Shown piece after piece: positions 1 through 12,715 of a DNA stretch of 64,000 nucleotides; the stretch's first letter is position 1, and the number at the start of each line of letters is the position of its first letter. This stretch comes from Coccinella septempunctata (lineage: Eukaryota > Arthropoda > Insecta > Coleoptera > Coccinellidae). The notes under the pieces are model-generated. The model did not search any database. It was not told the origin of the DNA and was given only the letters and a program-made list of their open reading frames with translations. The stretch covers positions 14,364,501 to 14,428,500 of the forward strand of contig NC_058196.1 in assembly GCF_907165205.1 (NCBI RefSeq), written 5' to 3'. The position numbers and the translations under genes are program-made.

Positions 1-109
1 ATATCAAGTTTTGTGATCACATTTGACAAGAAAAACAAACAATGACACAAAATGTCATCGGATCTAAGAAGGTATCATAGACATATGTCTATGGAAGGTA
101 TAGACACAG

Positions 110-200
110 ATTACAGAAACAATTTTATGCAATCTGTGGATATCTTCTTGATAGGTTCCACTGTTGTCGAATTAACAAAAATTACTAGACTTCAGTAAAG
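110..200. repeat. Dispersed repeat fragment, copy 1
   Basis: This segment shares its layout and much of its sequence with 35188-35260, including the run ggttccactg followed by gtcgaattaacaaaaatta. It is probably a fragment of one interspersed repeat family. No coding potential or terminal structure is visible. Confidence 0.6.
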
Positions 201-594
201 GCATTCTACGTCACAAGCTTTCTCATATTCGAATGTTTACTAAGTTTCGAAGGGTGTATTTCTGAAATTTCTGAATTTTCAAGCGAATCTTTCAGGTGTG
301 GGATAACTAATAGAAAAGAGTTTCCATAAATAATCTTAAATTCGATTTTGGAGTTTTAGGAAACTTGCCCATTCCATGACGATAAAACTTTTTTGCCAAA
401 CCTAGAAAAGAAATATTGATGTAGCATTTGTGGAAAACTGAAAAAGAGTGTGCGTTATCATTCATAATCTTCTTGTCGGTTCAATGAAAATAACAAAAGA
501 TTAAATGAAAGAAGTCAAATAAAAATGATCAATAACTCCGAATTAGAATGCGAACCTCAAGATGAGAATCCATAAAAACTAGTAGTGCTGGCCA

Positions 595-979
595 TTGATG
601 GAATTGAAATTAGTATTGCATAAAAACGTTACCATATTTGGTGTCTACGATTCAGAGTCGAATGTTACTCTAATCAAATCTATATTGTTGAAAACGGTTG
701 ATAAAAATAAACGTGATTTCAATAAAAATAATTTAAAAACGAATAATGGCGTTAAGCAATTAAATGGTATGGTTTCACTTAATGTTAAAATCTTTGATAC
801 AGGTATGGATGTATGGAATAAAAAGGAATATTTTCGTTATAAATAAAACCAACTTTGAGTATGATTTTCTGATTGGTTTAGATTTTATTAAGAGTTTCTA
901 TTTGAAACAAAATGAAAATTCAGAGATTAATCCAAGAACCCCAATACAAAATGCTACTTTTTCTGAAGAAATAGTATGA
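595..979 (+). pseudogene. Broken retropepsin (aspartic protease) of an LTR-type retroelement
   Basis: The translation resembles the pepsin-like protease that LTR retroelements use to process their polyprotein. The flap-side active site appears as YDSESNVTLI, where the family has D-S/T-G, so the catalytic-loop glycine is replaced by Glu. The second hallmark, a LIGLD block (FEYDFLIGLDFIKSF), follows in another reading frame, with a frameshift near 826-832. There is no ATG in the first frame; the open stretch begins at a TTG. No reverse transcriptase follows downstream, so only this domain survives. The assignment rests on two motifs with the right order and spacing; the clade (Ty3/gypsy or other) is not determined. 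Confidence 0.55.
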
Positions 980-1065
980 AAAAGATGAAGAATACCGTTC
1001 TTCAAAAGATGTTGAAAGTGAGGATCTTTCTTGGAAATAAGAATAGAAAGAGAGAAATGTACATG

Positions 1066-1232
1066 TATCATTTGTGTTCACATAGAGGTGAGTGCGGACC
1101 GATCAAAATTCTAGAAAAAGACTGTAAAAACTGTATGCTCGATGTTCAGTTTCTCTCTGTCACTTTTTGTGACCGTATTTCATGCATAGATAGAAAGCGA
1201 AGGCACAGTCCATATCTCTACGTCTATGGTCA
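1066..1232. repeat. Direct repeat, ~160 bp, copy 1
   Basis: It matches 2305-2462 with few differences; shared runs include tgtgttcacatagagg, tcaaaattctagaaaa and tttcatgcatagatagaaag. Both copies point the same way and flank the TIR element at 1384-2300. They look like a duplication rather than LTRs, because the element has its own inverted ends inside. Confidence 0.75.
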
Positions 1233-1383
1233 AAACTGACGTCAAATCTACAAACCTCAATCTTACATCTTTGATCATCAATGTTTGTCAGGAAATAATA
1301 GGCATAGACATAGAGAGATGGACTGAGCAATGCCAGCATGAAATTGGCTATTTTATAAAAAGAGGGAAATGATCGTCGGGCAT

Positions 1384-2300
1384 TAGAGTGATTCGGGGTA
1401 ACTGAGCGCAGTGGGTGAGTGTGCGCAGTGCGTATATCTCGACTGCAATGTATGAAAAAGGGGTTCATTTGGGTGAAGCAAGGGCGCAGAATCCCCAAAT
1501 TAGTTTTTCATAGGAGTGCACCGTGCGACGTTTCGTTAACTTTTTATTTGCAATCAATCAAATTCACTAGTTTTCTTGTTAATTTTTAGCATCTCTGCAA
1601 ATTCTGCCAGGTCCATGTTCCGAGTCCGACAGTGTTAAACAATATTTTATTCGATCTTGGGCATATTATTCTAAATATATAATAAAAAATTTTAGGTTCT
1701 CTTAGCTGCTCAACTCTATAAGAACATCAATTCAAATTTTGGCTTACTGGGGAAAGTGTGCGCATAGATTCATTATATCGGCATTAGTTCAGTGAGGAAT
1801 AAATTATGACATTGTTGATTTTCTTGGTTAAGACTCGATCAATTTTGTCCTATCTGTTCGGAAAAATATGAAGAGCCACCAACAGGGGAATGTATCAAGT
1901 GTTGTGTTCACCAGGAATTGTGGCATGAACAAGAATGCAGTGCTTATAAAAAGGCGCTTCTATATTGAAAATAAACAGCATTTCTCTAATATTGTAACAT
2001 TTTGATGACATTATTTTGTAATTTGTTTTGATTGTGTGGTTCACTAATCACTGCGTTCACTTACCCCGTGAGGGTGCGCACACTTACCCGCAATACGGGG
2101 CATGTGAACGCACTCCGACTTTCACTATTGAATTTTTTTTGCGGAAAAAAAACGTTTTTGTTTGTTCGCTTTTTGATGTTTTCTAATAGATTAGAAAATT
2201 CTCTATCTTACGAATATGTTTTAATTTTCCTAGCTTCAACATTTGAAACAGGGTATGGCTTGAAAGGCAAAAGTGCGCACAGTTGCCCCGAATGACTCTA
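1384..2300. mobile_element. Non-autonomous DNA transposon with TIRs and TA duplication
   Basis: The left end tagagtgattcggggtaact is matched by the reverse complement of the right end (tagagtcattcggggcaact). A TA dinucleotide at each outer edge fits the target duplication of the Tc1/mariner/pogo superfamily. Further copies of the gtgcgcacac/ttacccc motif lie inside near 2060-2110. No transposase is encoded, so the element would depend on an autonomous relative. The superfamily is inferred from TA flanks only. Confidence 0.65.
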
Positions 2301-2304
2301 CCTG

Positions 2305-2462
2305 TCTCTTTTGTGTTCACATAGAGGAGAGTGCGGACCAATCAAAATTCTAGAAAATGACAACTGCATGCCCGATGTTCAGTTTCTCTCTACCACTTTT
2401 TTTGATCGTATTTCATGCATAGATAGAAAGGAAAGGCACAGTCCATGTCTCTATGTCTATGA
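2305..2462. repeat. Direct repeat, ~160 bp, copy 2
   Basis: Second copy of the 1066-1232 sequence, beginning a few bases after the right TIR of the 1384-2300 element. Confidence 0.75.
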
Positions 2463-2465
2463 TTA

Positions 2466-2628
2466 TAGGGTACTCTAACGATTTGTCCAAATCAGCTGAG
2501 CGTTCGTTGCCGTGGGACACACAAGCTTTTACCTTCATTGATTCGCATACTGTTTTGGTCGAGTATTGTGTTTTGTGCATGTTTTTGGAAAAAATGTTTT
2601 TCCAGACGTTAGACCGTAGAGTACCCTA
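2466..2628. mobile_element. MITE, 'tagggtactctaacg' family, copy 1
   Basis: A short element with inverted ends: left tagggtactctaacgattt, right reading as tagggtactctac on the opposite strand. The inner sequence gttcgttgccgtggg recurs in the neighbouring copy at 2629-3032 and, more diverged, at 49277. It has no coding capacity. Confidence 0.65.
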
Positions 2629-3032
2629 AAGGGTAACTACCCTAACGATTTCTCAAAATCGTCTGACTGTTCGTTGCCGTGGGGCACACGGTATGTTTTT
2701 GATTTGCATACTTTCTCAGCTTATGAGAAAATGCCTGCTTTTTGTATTGCAGTCAAGTGCAGAAGTAGATGTGAACTCTTTCACATCGTCTCTACGATGT
2801 AGAGTTATTTAGAATACCCGCTGTTTGAAATTTCAAGAAAAACACTCGATCAAACAAGCTGTCCATGATTAGGAGAACAAATCGGGAACAAAATTTTTTC
2901 CAAAAATATGCACAAAACACATAAAACTCAAACGCGACCGGGGCAGCGTGGAAATCAATGGAGGGAGAAGCTCCCACGTGCCCCACGGCAACCAACGATC
3001 AGCTGATTTTGATGAATCGTTAGAGTAGCCTA
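2629..3032. mobile_element. MITE, 'tagggtactctaacg' family, copy 2
   Basis: The left end (ctaccctaacgatttctc) and the inverted right end (ctactctaacgattcatc) match. The subterminal gttgccgtggggcac block is present at both ends in opposite orientation. It directly abuts copy 1, so one copy inserted into or beside the other. Confidence 0.65.
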
Positions 3033-4553
3033 TTCGATTCTGAGAAATACCAAAAATTCCCAGATTTTTCCTACGATAGACATCCACGTTCAGAGTTTTC
3101 GCGTGAGTTGAGGACTTACATGTGTTAAAATTGGAGGGTTGACTTGTTTTTAGTGGCAACTGAATGCTGGAATCCACGAACATTCAAGGATGGCAATTCT
3201 TTTTTCTCTCTCAATCACCTTTTTCCTAATCCGTTGAATTTTCAAACAAATTCCCCCATAGTAAAAATATTATGACCAACCGAATCCCATTATGAATGAT
3301 AATTAATCTTCAAACTTCCGCCCAATATCGAATCGCGTGCTGTGGCGTAACATTGTTACACACTAATTCAGTTAATCTTCAGTAAATCTAATCGTGTTGT
3401 TTTATTAACCAATCAAATAACCATTGGTAGCTTCCAGGAAATAGGACATATAATTTGATCGGGATATTATTGGATATGTAGGAGATGAAAATGCTGTAAA
3501 AGAATTATGATGTTTACCCAAGTTAATGCCTGAGCAAGCATAAAAAGACCGTAACCGTTTCGTAAACATCTGGACGTAAGTCAAGTGTCATATAATTTAT
3601 GTTTGTTATTCATTGGGATGATACAATGGTGTGATATGTTATTGTTATTTTGCTCATAATATATGACATATAATGTAATCCTAATTGAGGTTAATATATG
3701 TTTTCAGACTTGGCTTCGCACGCTCACTATGTTTTTATCCATACTGTTCTAATAGGTTTCATATTGATAACAATGTAATCACCTCAAATTTTTCGGTTTA
3801 GTTGTTTATAATTCAGATATCGGAAAACCAATTAAAAATAAAAACAAAGCTTAAATGCTGCTACGCCTTTCTTCAAAATCATTACCAGAGCGGACATCCA
3901 TTCAGGTACTGACTCGCTCAACGCTGCGTTGCTTCGGAAATAATTTTTCCCAAAATTTCCAAGATAGCAGATCGGATCAAGTTGAAAACTAATATGTAGC
4001 TGTGGATAACGTTCGGATATACTGCAACTGGCATATTTTTCCTGAAAAATTGTTTTTATTCACTGGTTATCCTATCCTGACAAAATTTTGAAGGGGCTCT
4101 TATATCGGCAGTAACGCAGGCAACCATTGATCGGCATTTTCTTTTTCTACTAGAAATAAATGTCATACCTCGTTGAAAAGACCACTATAGGTGAGTAGTC
4201 CTTCTTCAAGTTTGAACTGCAATGTACTGTAATTGAGCCGGCGGTCCTCAGTAGCGACCAATACAAGATGAAAATGCTTTTGATAGTTAATTTAGTGTAT
4301 TTGGATTGAGGTCTAAGGTTCTTCAACAAAATTCAGCAAAACATGTCTTGTGATAACATATTTTGTGCCTAAATTCTGGGTGAACTTAAGTGAATTGACC
4401 AATGAAAAAATTCAGCTGTAATTATCGCTTCGCAATATTGGGTGCATTCTTATGGTCAGTCATTATTGTTTAAAATTGTGTGAAGTTATAAAACTGATCA
4501 TGAAATACTTGAACGATCAAGTATACACGTTCTGTTACACATTTTTCCTATTA
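3033..4553. other. Intergenic DNA, nothing recognised
   Basis: AT-rich sequence with no long open frame, no inverted ends and no protein similarity that I can recognise on either strand. Confidence 0.5.
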
Positions 4554-4745
4554 AGGCCCGGAACTTTTACGTGCGAATAACTGAATTTATTCGATAGATA
4601 AGTCTTATTCTTAGGATAAGTAAAAATGCAGTCTTTTCACTTTCAGATAGTGTTATTCATCGAATAAATCTGTCATTGAAACTCGTTTAATAAGATTTTA
4701 TTTGTCATAGATCGAATGTCGGTACGTCATAATTGGTTGAATTTT
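4554..4745. mobile_element. MITE, 'aggcccggtactttcac' family, truncated copy
   Basis: It is nearly collinear with the left ~190 bp of the complete copy at 5155-5377 (shared runs: agatagtgttattcatcg, agatcgaatgtcggtacg). The right inverted end is missing, so the copy is broken. Confidence 0.75.
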
Positions 4746-4894
4746 TTAGATTCTGGAGGTATGGTTATTCTTTGTGCGATTTTTACGAAATATCTGCTAT
4801 CTAGTTGGAATTATGACCATTTCTACAATGCGATGTCTTATTTTACATTAATCAGTGAAAAGTAGTAAACCGTGTTTTCATAGAATTGTTACTC

Positions 4895-4946
4895 GTCAAA
4901 TAATTTCATCTGAAAGCACTATCCTTCAGATAGGAAATTATTTGAC
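4895..4946. repeat. Short perfect-type hairpin
   Basis: Arms gtcaaataattt and aaattatttgac, extended inward by tctgaaag/cttcaga, form an inverted repeat of about 22 bp with a small loop. It may be a tiny MITE remnant; no function is indicated. Confidence 0.5.
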
Positions 4947-5154
4947 AGATACTTATTGACATTTGCCTCGTTCCAGAATCGCATCTTTTCAATCTCTTCC
5001 ATCTGTTACGTCAATACCGTCCAATCAGAGCGTAGATCTACGTCTATCTACGAATCAGAGCAAAGTCTGCTCGCTCTCTTTCCTCCGAGATGTAATTCTG
5101 GAACTCTACAAAAGTACCGAGCCTAAACTCAATAAACTTCCTTGTCTTTGACTA

Positions 5155-5377
5155 AGGCCCGGTACTTTCACGTGCGAATAAATAAATTTATTCGCATTTA
5201 TTAAGTCTTATTCGTAAGATTAGTAAAAATGCTGTCTTTTCACTTTCAGATAGTGTTATTCATCGAATAAATCTGTCATTGAAACTTAATTAGAAGAGTT
5301 TATTTGTCATAGATCGAATGTCGGTACGTCATTATTGGTTGAATACAATTTATTCGAAGGTGAAAGTACCGGGCCTA
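5155..5377. mobile_element. MITE, 'aggcccggtactttcac' family, complete copy
   Basis: A 223-bp element with inverted ends: aggcccggtactttcac on the left, and the same on the complementary strand at the right, followed on both sides by a ttattcg motif. It has no coding capacity. The truncated relative lies 600 bp upstream in the same orientation. Confidence 0.8.
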
Positions 5378-7199
5378 AATATAACACAATATTCTCACAC
5401 ATGAAATTATTATCTAAGATAAAAAATTAAATTTACAAATGAAAATTTTGACATTATCCTTCAAATAAAAGTTTACAATTCTCTGTTTTTACTGAAGAAC
5501 AGATCTCAATTTTGCACCCGATTTTTTAGTTTCTTTTTAAGTTTTTTAACATTTAATGATTAATGAATTCGCGAAAATTAAGTGGAGTGAATCTAAGATA
5601 GATGTTGAATTACTCCTATAAGGAAACGTTTCTAAGAATTCTGAATAATAAAAGTCCAAATCAATGCTATGAATTGTCAGTTTACATAAAATAGATTCTA
5701 ATTCACGCTTTTAAAAAATTATTATGACTGGCCGAGAAATATCTTTTCGATGTAGAATGCTTGAAACATGCAATTTCGTTGATACTTTATTTTTCGACGA
5801 AAGCTTTTTTTCTAACTCACACTACTCGTTAAATCAATAACTAGGATGCACTTCTATTGATCCCATTATGGACGACACTGGCAGGAGAATAAATTTTTTG
5901 GTTCACCTACTTATATGGCCTATGCTATTTGACGCTTCAGAGGGTGGATTTGATAATCGCCCAGACAAACCCCATCCTGTATTGTTGTTGTTCTTGAACG
6001 ATGAGCAATACTAGGAACAACATTTATTTTCCTACACGATTGTGGTCCACTCATCGCATTGGTGTTACTGTTAGGGTTGGAGATACATTGCTTATTTGCG
6101 TTCTGTGCTTTGCATGAATAATTTGAAAACGTGCTGTAGAATGGCCAGCCCTATTTTCACTACTGTCTCGCTTAGAATTTTTTGGGGGCATTGTTCATTA
6201 GCACGAATACCGAAATGCTTGCTAAATTCCCTACGCACATGTTCTCAGTTGATCAGTGAAAATGTATTCATTATTTCGGAACGGAATATTGTTATTCTGA
6301 GACATGCGCGAATACCCGACATTCTTTCAAAAATATATGCCATCAAGCATCCTTTCGTTTTTTTTTTTGATTAGCACCTTTCGAGAGTTAAGCTCTTGCA
6401 CTTTTCTGAATATTAATTCGTATATGATGCTGAGGACCATTATTCTTTCCTCAGTGATTTGCAATTGCTTTCTTCTCATCAAGTGGAATCGTTTTTATTG
6501 GATCCAAACGATTTTGTTCAACTAGTTCAGATATCTAATCTTTGAGAATAACTCAGAAAAATCACCTACATCATACCCTTCAAACTAAGTACTTCATGGA
6601 ATCAATCCTATCTTTAGGGACCTACTTCCTACTTTTAATGTACCACGATCAATTCATCAAGATAGTATTTTCCACTACATAACGTACACGATTACAAGGT
6701 AATTTGTAGATTTCCTGGGATTTACTTACACCTAAGCAATCGTGTCCAATTCGATGATACACTTTTCTTTCAATTTCATGCAATGATTATCGTAACAATC
6801 TACATTTTTTGTGAGGAGGATTCAGTCCAAGTTTTTATTGAAGAATAATATTTTGATATGTTTTCAAGATATAGGGTTTGTGTGTACAGCTTTGTGAAGT
6901 TTGCAAATTATGTTGTAAAATACGAAATGGTTTTTGAGGAATCTAGCTGCTGTGAAATCTGGGACATCCACAAAATTATGAAAGAGGAATGTTTTCTAAA
7001 CAAGTACAGGATTGCATCACACTCAATTCAACGAACAGGACTGCCAAGTTAGCAGGGGAGTACGACTTTTTGAGATGCGCGATTCCCAGACCTCAATGTT
7101 ATAGATTTCTTTCTTTAGAGGTACGTGAAAAAGAAGAAGCCTTCAGTTCAATTACTGGAGCAATATTATTGATGTTACGATATATGGGAGGTTCATACC
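5378..7199. other. Intergenic DNA, nothing recognised
   Basis: Only short open frames (up to 92 codons) without recognisable similarity. No inverted-end structure seen. Confidence 0.45.
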
Positions 7200-7428
7200 T
7201 GAAGTGAACCAAGACCATGCAGCCTAGTTTTGAGATGAATGACTTAGAAGTTGATTATCACCAATTAATTCAAAAGTGACTTCTTTAGATTTTGAAAGGT
7301 TAGAATGTGATCATATGCCTACATTTACATTACACAAATCTAATGAAGTCACTTTTGAATTAATTGGTGGTAAACAACTTTTAAGTCATCCATCTCAAAA
7401 CTAGGCTGCATGGACTTGTTTCACTCCA
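7200..7428. mobile_element. Hairpin MITE with ~95-bp arms
   Basis: The left arm (7200-7293) and right arm (about 7334-7428) are inverted copies. Shared runs include ccatgcagcctagttttgag and caccaattaattcaaaagtg. The ~40-bp loop is unique. The arms are about 90 percent alike by eye. Confidence 0.8.
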
Positions 7429-8022
7429 GCTATGAACCCCTCGTATAATTTTGACATTTTATGAATTGTTAATGAATTCTTAAGTTTTTTTCTGTCATAG
7501 AATAATCAATTATTAAAAGTGGCTTTTTTACTCTTATTTTAAGTTTTTCTTCTGATAGTTGCAATTTTGGGTATTGTATTCATTTATTTTACCCAGATTC
7601 TTTTTTTAGGTATAATCGACTGAAATAACAAAAAATATGGGTTTTATTTGAGAATATTGAGTTTCGATGATCTTCTCTACACCCTTTATGTTTAAGGTTC
7701 TAACAGCAAACAATATTTCAATGCTTCATATAATCTAAAAATTGAAAAGTATAAGGTTTTCTCTAATAGGAATTGACAATTTTTTTCATCAGAATCCCAA
7801 TGACTCATAAGCCTTTGAGTTTTTACCCAAGGTGGAGTACACCTACTGTTGAAATCGCCACCAAATCTCACGATGAGAAAATAAACTGCTACACATGAGT
7901 TCGGGATATTGACTTAAATTGCAAAAAAATATATGTAGTTAAAATGAGATTTTTGCGATGAAAATTCATATTAATATGATTTCAAGTTGCAAATTAATTT
8001 TAGCCTGTAGGTCTGCAGGGTA

Positions 8023-8855
8023 TACAGGGTGGTTGAGAAAAAACGAGTAAAATAACGAAGTTTTATTCCCAGAGACTTCAAGCATTTTAAGACTATCAAC
8101 ACAATGTATGGCCTCCACTTGCATCAATAACAGCTTGACATCTTCTTTGCATACTACACACGAGGCTGTTGAACATTTCTCGAGGAATTTGATTCCATAA
8201 ATGGCACAGAAGCTCTCTCAGATCATTTAAGGATTCTGGGGTAGGTTGATGATCATCTAATCTTCTTTGGAGCATATCCCATGCATGTTCTATGCTATTC
8301 AAATCTGGTGAGTGCCGAGGTATTGGTAAATATGGAATACCAAGCTCCTCGGGCGCATTCTCAACTATGGCTTCACGGTGCGGTACCCTTATTCTTCGAG
8401 AATCTGAAAATCGTCCATATCTGGATTCATCAGTGAAAAGAACACTACGCTATTGATCGTTCCAATTGATATGTTGCCTTGCCCATTCCAGTCTTTGACG
8501 CTTATGGTCACGTGCTAACGGAACTCCTCTTAATGGACGTCTAGAACCTAGATTCACCTCTCTCAAACGTCGTCTGATGGTTTCGATGGAAACTTGGACC
8601 CTATCTGCATTTTGAAGAGTATTCCGTAGATGTAGGGGGTTTCTTCTCGCCGAAACGGTGATGAAACGATCCTGAGCAGGTGTTGTTTTTCGTCGCCCAC
8701 CAAGCTTTGGTCTTTCCAACACGGAACCTGTCTCCTTGAACCTATTCCAAAGTCGAGATATCACACTTTGGCAGACTTTGAGCCTTTCCGCTACAACAAC
8801 ATGAGTTAGGCCACCCTGTAGCATTCCGATAGCCCTATTAGCCTCAGCGTTTTGT
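8023..8855 (-). mobile_element. Degenerate Tc1-like transposon
   Basis: A tacagggtggttgag end at 8023 precedes a minus-strand transposase relic that runs to about 8855. The other terminal repeat was not found, so the 5' side is lost or eroded. The 592 bp before it (7429-8020) hold nothing I can recognise. Confidence 0.65.
8096..8855 (-). pseudogene. Tc1-like transposase, internally deleted
   Basis: On the minus strand the N-terminal part carries the paired helix-turn-helix region (NRAIGMLQGGLTH ... SVISRLWNRFKETG), a GGRRKTT linker and a second HTH. An in-frame TAG interrupts it just before the first catalytic motif LFTDESRYG. The chain then jumps from the post-TDES segment directly into a PHREAIVEN stretch, so about 80 residues, including the second catalytic Asp (usual DDNARPH), are deleted. 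The C-terminal SPDLNSIEHAWD block with the third catalytic residue is intact. The loss of the second Asp and the stop make it inactive. The family is DD34E-type Tc1-like, judged by these motifs. Confidence 0.85.
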
Positions 8856-8860
8856 TAGTT

Positions 8861-10513
8861 TAAGTCTTAGCATTTTCAGAAAACTCGTTTCAAATCGAAA
8901 CAGTTGATAAACTGACTTCATTTCAAAATAAGAACATTCATCAAGGATATGCAAAAAACCAAACTTCAGAAAAAAGGCGACCAGATTGACGAAATGTCTC
9001 ATGCTGATTTTTATTGGATCGATTCAAGTTGTTATTGAGTTTTAAATGATTATAGCGATTTTCTCGAAGATTACATACTTCTAAAAACGATTGAATACGA
9101 TATCCCTAACTCTTGTGGAGCAGATTAAATTGAATATTGAGTGTGCCATTTGAAATAAGAAAGTATGTAGTAAATTATTTCCGTTATAAGCGGAAGTTCA
9201 GAAGTCTGAAAATATTTCATGGAGAAAGATCATTGTCGAAAATACCAACATGAAAATTCGGTCTGAAAGGCCATCGCGGTGAATAATCCTGTATAAAAGG
9301 TTTTTGAAGAATTAAGAAACATTAGAATTCCGATGTTGACAACACATTTATAAAACAGAGATGTGTCTTGTTGGTTATTTTGTTTTTGTTTCATTATGCA
9401 ATTATTATTTCAAGCTTCTGGAGTTGGTTTCTGTGGTTGTAATCATACCACAGAAAGGTTCATCGTTCTACAAGTATACAATTACATTTGCAGAAGTCGT
9501 TGTTAATATTCACATATCATTGACCTTTAGAATAAACTGATTGAAAGGAACTCTGTTGAAACTATACTATACTTGTTTTTCGAAAAACTACAAACCAAAA
9601 TCATCATCAGCACATATCAACAACACTGGTATAACCTTATATTATACATTGTCAACAACTTCCATATACTACAGGAGGATAACAAGTGTTAACGTGCAAC
9701 TCAGAGCGCGATCTTGTTAATACACTGTGAGCCAGATTCAATGCACAATGAACCCTTATCAGATAATTGTGTCTAAATATCCACCCAATCAACCCCTGCA
9801 GTTTGCAGTTTAATCGACCTCATGCCGAATAGATTCTAGAATGTAATTAGTTGTTTCCTAGGAAGCGGGAGCACAGTTCTTTCATGAAACTGGCTTCAAC
9901 AATCCCCTAGGCGGCTGCCGTGATTGTATAGAGGAGGTTTCAGAATGTAAATGATACAACCAAAATGAACTGAGGCAAGATGGATGGATGGGATAATTAA
10001 AGATTCTACCTAACTGGATCAGTGTTCCATTCTAGAAAATTTAGAAACAGTTTTTTTCTACAACGAATGCGTAACTTTATTGACACTGTAGAGAGTGATT
10101 CCGGAGAAAACCGTCAGATTTCACAAGAAGTTTACACTAGTTGAAAGAAGTTTCGAAACAATGTTTGGTTTATGGCTAGGGGCCCTCATTGAGGCTCCAC
10201 AGAGTGATTTGTCTGATTCGACCGAATTTACTTTTATCAATAACTTTGGTATTAGAGTAATTTCGGGTAATATGGCACACCAGAAGCCTTTTTGGAAATC
10301 AAATATAAAATTTATAAGATTGAACAATGTTTATACGATATATCTCTTCTTTGAACTCAAAAGTAAACAACAATGATAAGTTAAAGCTAATTAACATCGA
10401 AACATAACTCAAACAACCCTTCTTGTCAAAATCAAATATTCGTTAGAATTTAAACAAGTTAGATCAATATGGCTAAGGCTTGGGCCCAGGCCATTGTAAG
10501 GTAGATTTTCTTC
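8861..10513. other. Intergenic DNA, nothing recognised
   Basis: No open frame with recognisable similarity and no repeat structure identified. Confidence 0.45.
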
Positions 10514-10669
10514 CTAATTTCGCAAAAGTCGCTTTCTCGGCTGATCTTCTTCTTTAGATGCCAAACGTCTCAAAGTTGTTCGGGGTACATTGTACAGTTT
10601 GGTAGCTTTCAGCCTTTCAATTAACCCATTTAATTTCTCTCCTTTGCCCCAAGTTTGTCGTTTCTTTTT
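10514..10669 (-). pseudogene. psq-type HTH fragment of a pogo/jerky-like transposase
   Basis: The minus-strand frame holds a basic lead-in (PVAKKKRQTW) and ends in KLYNVPRTTLRR, the recognition-helix signature of the psq/CENP-B-N type DNA-binding domain found in pogo-like transposases. Between them, residues usually present before the (A/K)A-x-x-YNVP segment are missing (ERLKATKLYNVP), so the domain carries a small deletion. No DDE domain follows. The evidence is one motif, so confidence is moderate. Confidence 0.5.
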
Positions 10670-10789
10670 TGCGACGGGTTTTCTTGGAGCCAATGTCTTA
10701 GGAAAAAAAAATAACCATTTAGAAAGACCAGATAACGGGTGGACAATATGGCCTGGTAGTTTATATAAGCCACCTACATAGTTGGCCAT

Positions 10790-11889
10790 AATGTCCTCAG
10801 GGTTCTTTTCTGATCATAAAGAATATAACCTTAGAATTTGAGGACAATTCTTTCAGGTAATGCCACTACAATATAGTCTTATAGATTACCTACATAACTA
10901 TGCAACCGCAATATAAAAAAAGATAATGCATAACGAGAGAGAATAAGTTGAACTTATCTAAGAAATAAGATCTCTTCCGATAATTCTCTTAAAATACATG
11001 GTTGTTATTGTAATAATTCCAGATGTGTGCAGGTTGGAAAAATATCCTGCATATTGCGTTTCTAAAACTTCGTTATCCTTTTCAGGTTCTACGATAATGT
11101 GATAATGGATATTATTCCATTGTTTTTGAATTTTTTGGCGCACCTCTGGTTTTCTAAGAAAAAATTTTTTCTATAAGCGTTCAACTTTCTTAGCGCACGC
11201 ATCTCAAGTTGCAAAGAATCACTTTCCCAAAAGGTGCGGTAAAAATGCCTGCTATTCCTTTCATGCACTCAAATGCGTGTGTTGTGTATTAGGACTTTTC
11301 TTCAAACGCGGGTTGTCCACAATTCACACGTATGCTTGAGAATTGTGGATATTGAAAATTCAATTCTAAATGAACATAAAATACGGAAAATAGTTCGTTG
11401 GTGACTATTAACCCAGCGACCAAGTTGTAATCTTTGTAATAAATCTTGTGGCAATAGGTTTTGAAACTTTTGGTAATGAAATGGGTGAGTTTTTTTTTTT
11501 CCTCAAAGTCTTTCACACTTTGCCTTGCGAAGTTCCCAATAAAATACTAATTTGACGAATACTAAATGACGGTTTCTCCTCCACCCGTTCAACGATTTGA
11601 TTAGAAATTTCGTTACGAGTATTTGTCCCAGTTTTATGACCTTAGTGATCACACTATCCAGTCATCATCAAAACCTTCATTTTAAGAGAACAAGCATAAC
11701 CTAACAACTACCAAAGACCAGCTCAAAAGGATAGACAGGGATACAAAACACTGAGGGGCTCGCCAAAGTGATTTATCTCTTCTTACACAAACAGAAATGA
11801 TCCACGGTATGGTAGGGTTTCCAATATAGGGAAGATACATCGGTTAACAATATAACACCTTAACAAAGAAAAACAGAGGAAAAACAGGT
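10790..11889. other. Intergenic DNA, nothing recognised
   Basis: Short frames only. The segment next to 11890 may include the 3' untranslated part of the LINE on the minus strand. Confidence 0.4.
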
Positions 11890-12715
11890 CACTCAAACCT
11901 GTATCCTACAATGCACTATGAAATCGTATAATATGTCATTAATTTCAACATTATTGGAGGCAACAATTGTGTCAAAATTTACTGGTCCAACTCGTAAAAT
12001 TTCGAAAATTTTCAACATCATATCAGATCTTTATCTCGAATATCTAGGGCATTCCATGAAGATATGCTCGAAAGATTCCACTTCTCTGCAAATACAATGT
12101 GGGTTCGTTTTCAGTCCAATTCGGTAGAGATGCTGTCCACAGAGACCATGGGACGATCTTAATCTCTCCGTAGCCACAATAAAATGTCGGTTTCTCGATG
12201 CCTTATTGAACCATGGTATTTTGAGTGGCTCGTTATTTGCTATATTTTTATTTTTTCTCGCTTTACCGTCATTTCCGAAAATTTGTCTCCACTCTCTGAA
12301 AATCTTCTCTTTAAAACTTTCAGAAAATTCCTGTTTTGGCATTCTGAGGCCATCAATCATATTCTGACTTTTGGCCGCCTCCTTAGCTAGATAATCTGCC
12401 CTTTCGTTTCCTGTTATGTTTATGTGTGAGCGGGTCCATAAAAAGGTGATATTCTTATTTAGTTTCTGAGCTAATCAGGAGGTGACTATTTTTTGAAGAG
12501 AAGTTGAAACACATCAATTTTCGCTAAATACTTTTGGAATCTGTTATTATGACAATATCTCGGTTTGATACATTAGTTCAAGTATGTTTTATTGCTTCTA
12601 TCAATCATTTCACATACATAAATTGAAATATTCTCTGGAAGACGCACTAGAATATGTTCGTTCCCTGTCTCATCGAATAAAGCGCATCCAGAATTTACGA
12701 GTATTTGTCATATCA
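11890..12715 (-). pseudogene. LINE tail: RNase H and C-terminal CCHC region
   Basis: Reading on the minus strand, broken frames near 12540-12715 resemble the start of an RNase H domain, including an IVIITDSKS motif. An open stretch then gives WTRSHINITGNERADYLA, the C-terminal RNase H signature (His and Asp of the active site). It continues to LRSSHGLCGQHLYRIG, C-x-C and HIFMECPRY, the Cys/His-rich tail of jockey/I-type non-LTR retrotransposons. A stop near 12031 interrupts the last ~45 codons. The reverse transcriptase is absent, as expected from deletion or 5' truncation. Confidence 0.8.

Noticed and set aside
1066..2462. LTR pair of a small retroelement
   Set aside because: The direct repeats lack TG...CA ends, and the sequence between carries its own TIRs with TA flanks.
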